A program made the translations under genes and the position numbers. Below are positions 49,769 through 55,700 of a DNA stretch of 64,000 bases, one piece after another (within the stretch, counting starts at the first letter, position 1; the number at the start of each line of letters is the position of its first letter). This stretch comes from Sciurus carolinensis (taxonomy: Eukaryota; Chordata; Mammalia; Rodentia; Sciuridae). The DNA is taken from the NCBI RefSeq assembly GCF_902686445.1, contig NC_062222.1, positions 136,655,035 through 136,719,034 of the forward strand. Direction: 5' to 3'. The notes below the pieces were generated by a model. It was not told where the DNA came from, searched no databases, and was given only the letters and a program-made list of their open reading frames with translations.

Positions 49769-52700
49769 AAAGCAGCATAACTGAACTCACCCTCGTAAAG
49801 CTGGTAGGCACTCACATCGGAGCTGCCATCTCCAGATGCACTTCTCTGTGTAGTGCCTTGGGATGATAGGATTCTGGCCAAGGGAGTCTTCCTTGCTGCC
49901 CTGAATGGCACCAAGTAATATCATAGGACAGTGAGCTCTCGCCAAGAGCTACAGGGTGCTGGGAATGGCGTGCTAGATGCTTTCACTGCTGACCTGTGCG
50001 TTGCTCACCTTGTTTGCATTAGGTGGGGCTTTGTTCCTTTGGCCTGGGCTGCTTTTATCCAAAAACAGGACTCATTTTTATTGTTAGGATACACTGCAGA
50101 GTAAATAGTGAAGGTTGGCTGACCTGGGAAGGCAGTACGGTTCTCCTTCAGTTCCCGCTTGAGGAATATGTCCAAAAATGATACCTAAAATAAAAACGAA
50201 AAGTTGAACATTTACTTATGTGGTAAAAGCCATGTTATTGAATCAAGCAGTTTTAGACCCATAAAATAATGTACAGTTACAAGCATAACAGAATCCTACT
50301 GGAGAGTTAGTTGTTCGTTAGTTACTAAAACAGTTCAGAACACATAACGTTAACACATAACGGCTTATCTTAAAACAGTGAAGACTCACGCGGAGTTCCC
50401 GAACAGACTTCTACTGAGAGCACAGTGTAGGGCCCTGGGCAATGTGAAGGTACAGAGGCCAGGCCTCACCCTGGGAGAGCGTGAGCAGGCACATGGGAGG
50501 CCTGCCACCAGGGAGCATGTGCCACTGAGGCTGGCCAGGCGTCTTCTGATGAGCACTCTCGAGGACTCCTGGATCACTAAGAAGAGCTGCTGTTGACCAC
50601 CAGCCACACTGCCTCGTTGCCTAGGCGGGTGGGTAGGGTCCTGCTGGGCTTTGAGAGTTGGAGACTGGGCTCCAACTTGGATCCCTTCTATGCAGCCTTC
50701 TATTCTGCCATGGCCACAAGGGACATAGGGTATGAGTTCCCCTGCTCTTCAGGAGTAGTTCCCTCATGGCTTTTGGGTGGCTGCTTGGTGTTTTGCATTT
50801 GTAATTTGTTTTCTTTTTGTCCCAGCTTCTTTTTGAGTTCTCACTTAAGCAAATAATTTTTGTTATAAAGAAAAACATTTAGGTCAGTAACTCTGCCTGT
50901 GAGAATCGTCCTTCTGTTCCATTTCTTTTGTTATCTCCTGCCTGGATATGTGAGGAAGAGGCCCAATTCTTTAGACACCTCAGGCTGAAGGTGCCTGTTA
51001 TCTCTGTGCACTGCTGAATTCAAGAAATTTGCCTTAGTTTAGGAGTATTTCTGGTTCTCTTGTGGTTTTACCATGTAAGAATTCTCTGGGTTTGCTAAGA
51101 TAATCATTCCACTTACAGCCTAAGTGCTTTGAAGAACACTTTGTTTTCTGTGAACACGTTGGCCTTTTTTTGTTACCAAATCTAGAACAGTAAAAAATTC
51201 ATTAATTTTAAAACCCTGGGTTTGGGGCTGGGAGTATAACTCAGTGGAGTGGATGGAGTGCTTGCCTAGCAGGCGCAAGGCCTTGGGTTGAATCCCCAGC
51301 ACCACCAACACACACACACACACACACACAGTCCTGGGTGTTGAGTCCATAATTAATAACGCATGTTTTTACCTCTATCCTGAAAGTTTATCAACAATTT
51401 CTATATTTGGTTTAATCTGAACAGTTTCCTGTATTGAACACTAATGTACAAGAAATGAATAGAAGTCAAGAAAAGCAGACCTGGTGGGAAAAAGCCTTAT
51501 ATTCTCCTCTCTTCCCTGCATCAGAGTGTGAAGGTAAGGAGGCCTGTGTTTATTTATTATGCATTAATAATAAAGAAGAGTAAGTTTTCCAGGGGCTGGG
51601 GTTGTGGCTCAGTGGTTGAGCACTTACCTAGCAAGTGTGAGGCACTGGGTTCAGATCTCAGCACTGTATATAAACAAATAAATAAATAAAGGTCCATCAA
51701 CAACTGAAAAAAAAAAAGTTTAATAAAAAGTAAGCCTTTTGGCTATGACTATTAGTCCAAAAGACTCTTAGGGGATTCTGTGGCTAGCACTTTGCCATGC
51801 TCTGGGGACACAGACATGAGTGAGAGCTGGACCCTGCTCTTGAACACGGCCATGGGCTGATGGAGGGAAAGGATGGGAAGACTGATAAAAGGTCCAGCCT
51901 TTGTCGTGTACAAGCTACCTGGACTCATGGAGGAAGAGGTAATGAGACAGTGCCTGGGGAGAAGAGGCAAGGGAGCCGGGGCAGGCGGAAGGAGCAGGGA
52001 CCCACTCTGTTCAGCTGGGCTGTGGCAGATAGGGAAGAGCTGTCAGGAGCTGAGGGTGTAGGAGGGCCAGGTGAGGGACTTCAGTTTGGAAAGTGTCAAG
52101 GTCAGGTGTGTGTCAAGACACTTACAGCAGCAGTGGAGATGGAACTGACCTGTAGGGCATCTGCCAGGGTGCCTTGGCTGTGGCAGAGGTGTGGGGAATG
52201 AGAGGAAGGTGTGAACTGAGGTGGTGGCAGTGGCTGGATAAAGGGGAACATGATCAAGATGTTTGCAGAGATGCATTTGTCAAGTGACTTCCTGTGAGGA
52301 GTGGTCACCAGGAGGTTGGGTGAGATGGTGGAGAGGGGATGGCAGGAGCCAGTTTGGTGCAGAAGGTCACAAGTTTGGTAATTGTTTTGAATGAACCATC
52401 CACGCCTCCAGGTGGACCTATGCAGAGCTGTAAGACATTCCTGCCTGGAATCTGGGGAGACACAGGAGCTGAGGGTGCATCTGTGTGGATGAGGTCAGGC
52501 AGCTGAGCCCGCCTGGCTCCTGCCTGCCTGGTTCCTTACCAGTCTCCCGTCAGAGCCCTGCAGTGCCATGATGCTCTCGTGTGTGTTCACAGGTTCGCAT
52601 CTGTCACACTTGCCCATGCACCCTTCTTCCCAGGCCTAGACGGAGCTGATGGGGCGAAGGCAGAGTTTAGCACTGGGACTCTTCTTTGGGAGTGATTGTT

Positions 52701-55700
52701 TCTCACTGGTCTATAGCTGTGGTGGCTCTCCAGACCCAGAGGGTCCCAAGGAAAGCAGAGGACCAAGTCTTCGCATGGTGTCTGATTGTTTCAGAGCACC
52801 CTTGAAGGTGGCAGCTGCTTCCGCTCCTGTGTTAGCTAGTGACTTGGCAGCCTCGGTGTTGGCAAACTGTTCTGGTCTTTGCTCTAGCCCCGCAGGAGCC
52901 TAGCGGGATCGTGTGCCTAGTTTCCAGATGAGGAAGCTGTATCAACCTGGGCAGTCTGCCCAGATCTTGCAGGTCAGCTGTCAAGCATGACGGGGGCCAG
53001 GTTGTATATAATGTGGTCCAGAAGTTTTGTCCACCACCACAACTATTTGTGCTTGGCACTGAACTGGACACCAGGGTTGGGGCAGCACAGACCTTGCCTT
53101 TGTGAACATCTGGACTGCAGGTGGGAAATGCCAGAGCTGTGCACAAAAGGGCAGGCCAGGAGAAGAGGGGTGCTTACTGCCTCACTGTGGGAGACCGCGT
53201 CATGTAGTGATTTCCAACACACTCAGCTCACGTTTCTCTTGCTTGCATTCAGTTTTCTGCCATCATTAATGGGAGTCCTGTCCTTCCTCTCAGCTCTGGG
53301 TCCTTGGTCATCTGCACCATGTCTCGTAGCTGCTAGCAGATGAGCTTCTCTCATGTTTGTGTGTGTGCGAGGTGGCATATAGAGAGACGCTCAGCAGACA
53401 GATAGTGGTGGAGCTGAATCTCATGCATTTGCTCTGCAGTGACATTATAAAGCACCCCTCTTTCAGCATACAGGATGGGAACATGTAGCCTTAGGAGGGG
53501 GGTAGCTAAGAAGACAGGTAGCTCCTCACCCACTCAGCAGAAGCAGCCAAGGACTCCTGTTCCAGTGTTGCAAATGGTTAATAGCAGGCTTTTGCTACTC
53601 TGGGCCAGTGGCTGGCCCGGAGCTCTCAGCATTGCTGGGAAGGGGGATTGTTCTCTTTTACAGTAGGGTGGAGAGATGGGCTGGGAGGTGAGGCTGCTTG
53701 TCCTGGCACCCATCAAGCCTGAGAGCACACGCCCTTGGCACTCTGCCCTGCCCACGTCCCCTTGTCTTGGTGGGTGCTTCCACTCTGCAAATGTACAGCT
53801 TTCTTCTGCTGATGCTGCTCCAGGCTCTGGGAACACAGGCAAACTGTCCCACTTCTCCTATTCAGGGACCTTCCAAACAGGGACTTGGGGGCACAGGTGC
53901 CAATCACTTACAGCTGGAGTTTTACAAGGAGAGAGGCCAGGCAAAAGTGTGGCTGCCAGAGAGGGCAGCTCAGGAGTATAGTGAGATGCGGCCAGCCAGC
54001 AGTGGGCAGGGCCTTGAGAGGAGGGCCCTCTCCAGAGCTCTCGGAGGTGGCCCTGCAGTGGAGCAGCACAGACAGTGGCCAGAGCCAGGCGCATGACACA
54101 GACTGAGCCGGAGCCCAGTGCCACTGTGCCCAGCTGCTCAGCCTTGGCAGTACCTAGGCCTGCTGTGCCTCCACTGCCATATTTCTAAGGAGCTAAAAGT
54201 AATGCTTCCCCGGGGGCTGTGGAGGACCCAGTACCTAGGCCAGTGCCTGACACATACTTGTCACTCAAAACCTGGTAGCTACCACTGTGAGCATCAAGAA
54301 AACCTGGGCAGCAGTCCAGCATTGCCCTTTCCTAATGGCCGCAGGAAGGGAAGTGGGGAGGGCTCTGGATTATGTTAGAGCGTAACAGTGGAGGGTGAGT
54401 GGCGCTTAGCTAGGAGAGGTCAGCTGGGGGTCCCCAGCCTCATCAGAGAGCAGTGGCCTTCCCTGCAGCCATCCCAGAGCTGGTCAGCAGCTGTCGTGAG
54501 TGTGACGGTGGTGCCAGCTGCAGCACTGCACCCCTCCGACGTGCCTTGCCTGCCGGTGGCTCAGCGTGGTATCAGCTGCAGCCTGTCCAGTCTGGAGCCT
54601 GGGCTGCTCTCCTGACCTGACCCAGCAACTTCAAGTGCCTGGCAGACCCTGTGTCCTTGCCTTTGCACAGGTGCCCCACAGTGCTTCTCGAGGCCCACCC
54701 TGTCTCTGTGGCAGGGTGGGGTCAGAGCCTCTCACTGATGCCTCATGGGAGCACTCCGGGAGGGCAGGGTCAAGTGGGCTCACAGGTCAAACCCAGCCCT
54801 GCCAGAGTGCTCCCTGCCCTTCACTGTGCCTCTGCCACAGCCGCCACCTTCAGGGAGTCAGGGACAGAGACGCTGCTGGAGAGCAGCTCCAGAGAGGCCG
54901 TCTTGAGGGAGACCAGAGCTCCCCAAGCGACTTGGGCGTGCAGCCCCGGTGGAGAACGGCTGGCTGCCCTCCCTGGGTTTGATTCCTTTCCATCTAGCGG
55001 GCCACTTACGAGCAGGCCACTCGAGCCTGGCTTCCTTCCCAGTCCCACAGATGGTGTGGACACGTGCTAGGATGGTGTTGAGTCAGGAGGGACAAACAGG
55101 ACGCTGCCCTGCTGTGTCCTTGCTGCACCTCCCTCCATCTGGGACTCCTCTGTTCATGTGTTCTATGAGCATATCCGTGGTGCATTGTCTGTCTCCTCGT
55201 TCCACGTGCCTTCATGAGAGCAAGGACCTCATTGGTCCTTTTGTCCTGTGTCCCCAGGGCTGTCACTTTGCAGGCGTGACGGCATTTCACTGAGTGCCTG
55301 TGGAGCGTGCTCTCATGGTGGGGCAGCAGGAGTGTGCGCGTATGCTGGCCTGTGTTTAAGAACGCACTGGAGTAGCCGGTCTAGGAAGCTGCAGTTGGTA
55401 CGGCGTTTTTCTCAGACACACCTGGCCAACTGTGCTTTTAGTGACTGCTTAAAATCTCCAGAGGGTTGGGAGACCTAATTTTTCAGCAAAAATGGAAGAA
55501 GAATGTGTGTTTCATAACTGTGACTTAATGGAATTTCCCCTTTCCCTCTCTTCCCTTCTCCACTCAAAATGATTAAGAATGTTATACAAATGCCAAGGGA
55601 GAGAATGGTATAGAAGAGTATCCAGATGTTAAAGAAATACCCAGTAATGAAGAGCGTCTGTTAGATTTTAATAGGGTAAGTGGACTGCCCTCCTCGTTAT

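Larger units (their letters stand above)
43293..51424 (+). other. KIAA0232: KIAA0232 intron after coding exon 5 (8.1 kb)
   Basis: Donor gtatgt, acceptor ctgaacag (51424). It contains a degenerate B1-dID (43.6 kb), a B1-dID (46.15 kb), an L2-like stretch (46.42 kb), the MaLR LTR element (46.9-49.1 kb) with nested SINEs, the U6 pseudogene (49.34 kb), a young ID (49.66 kb) and an ID (51.2 kb). The stretches 43.8-46.1 and 49.8-51.2 kb show no gene or RNA that I can support. Confidence 0.85.

Noticed and set aside
49662..49769. tRNA-Ala gene
   Set aside because: The tRNA-like head with A and B boxes is an ID SINE: it has an A-tail, a target-site duplication and no foldable acceptor stem with terminator.
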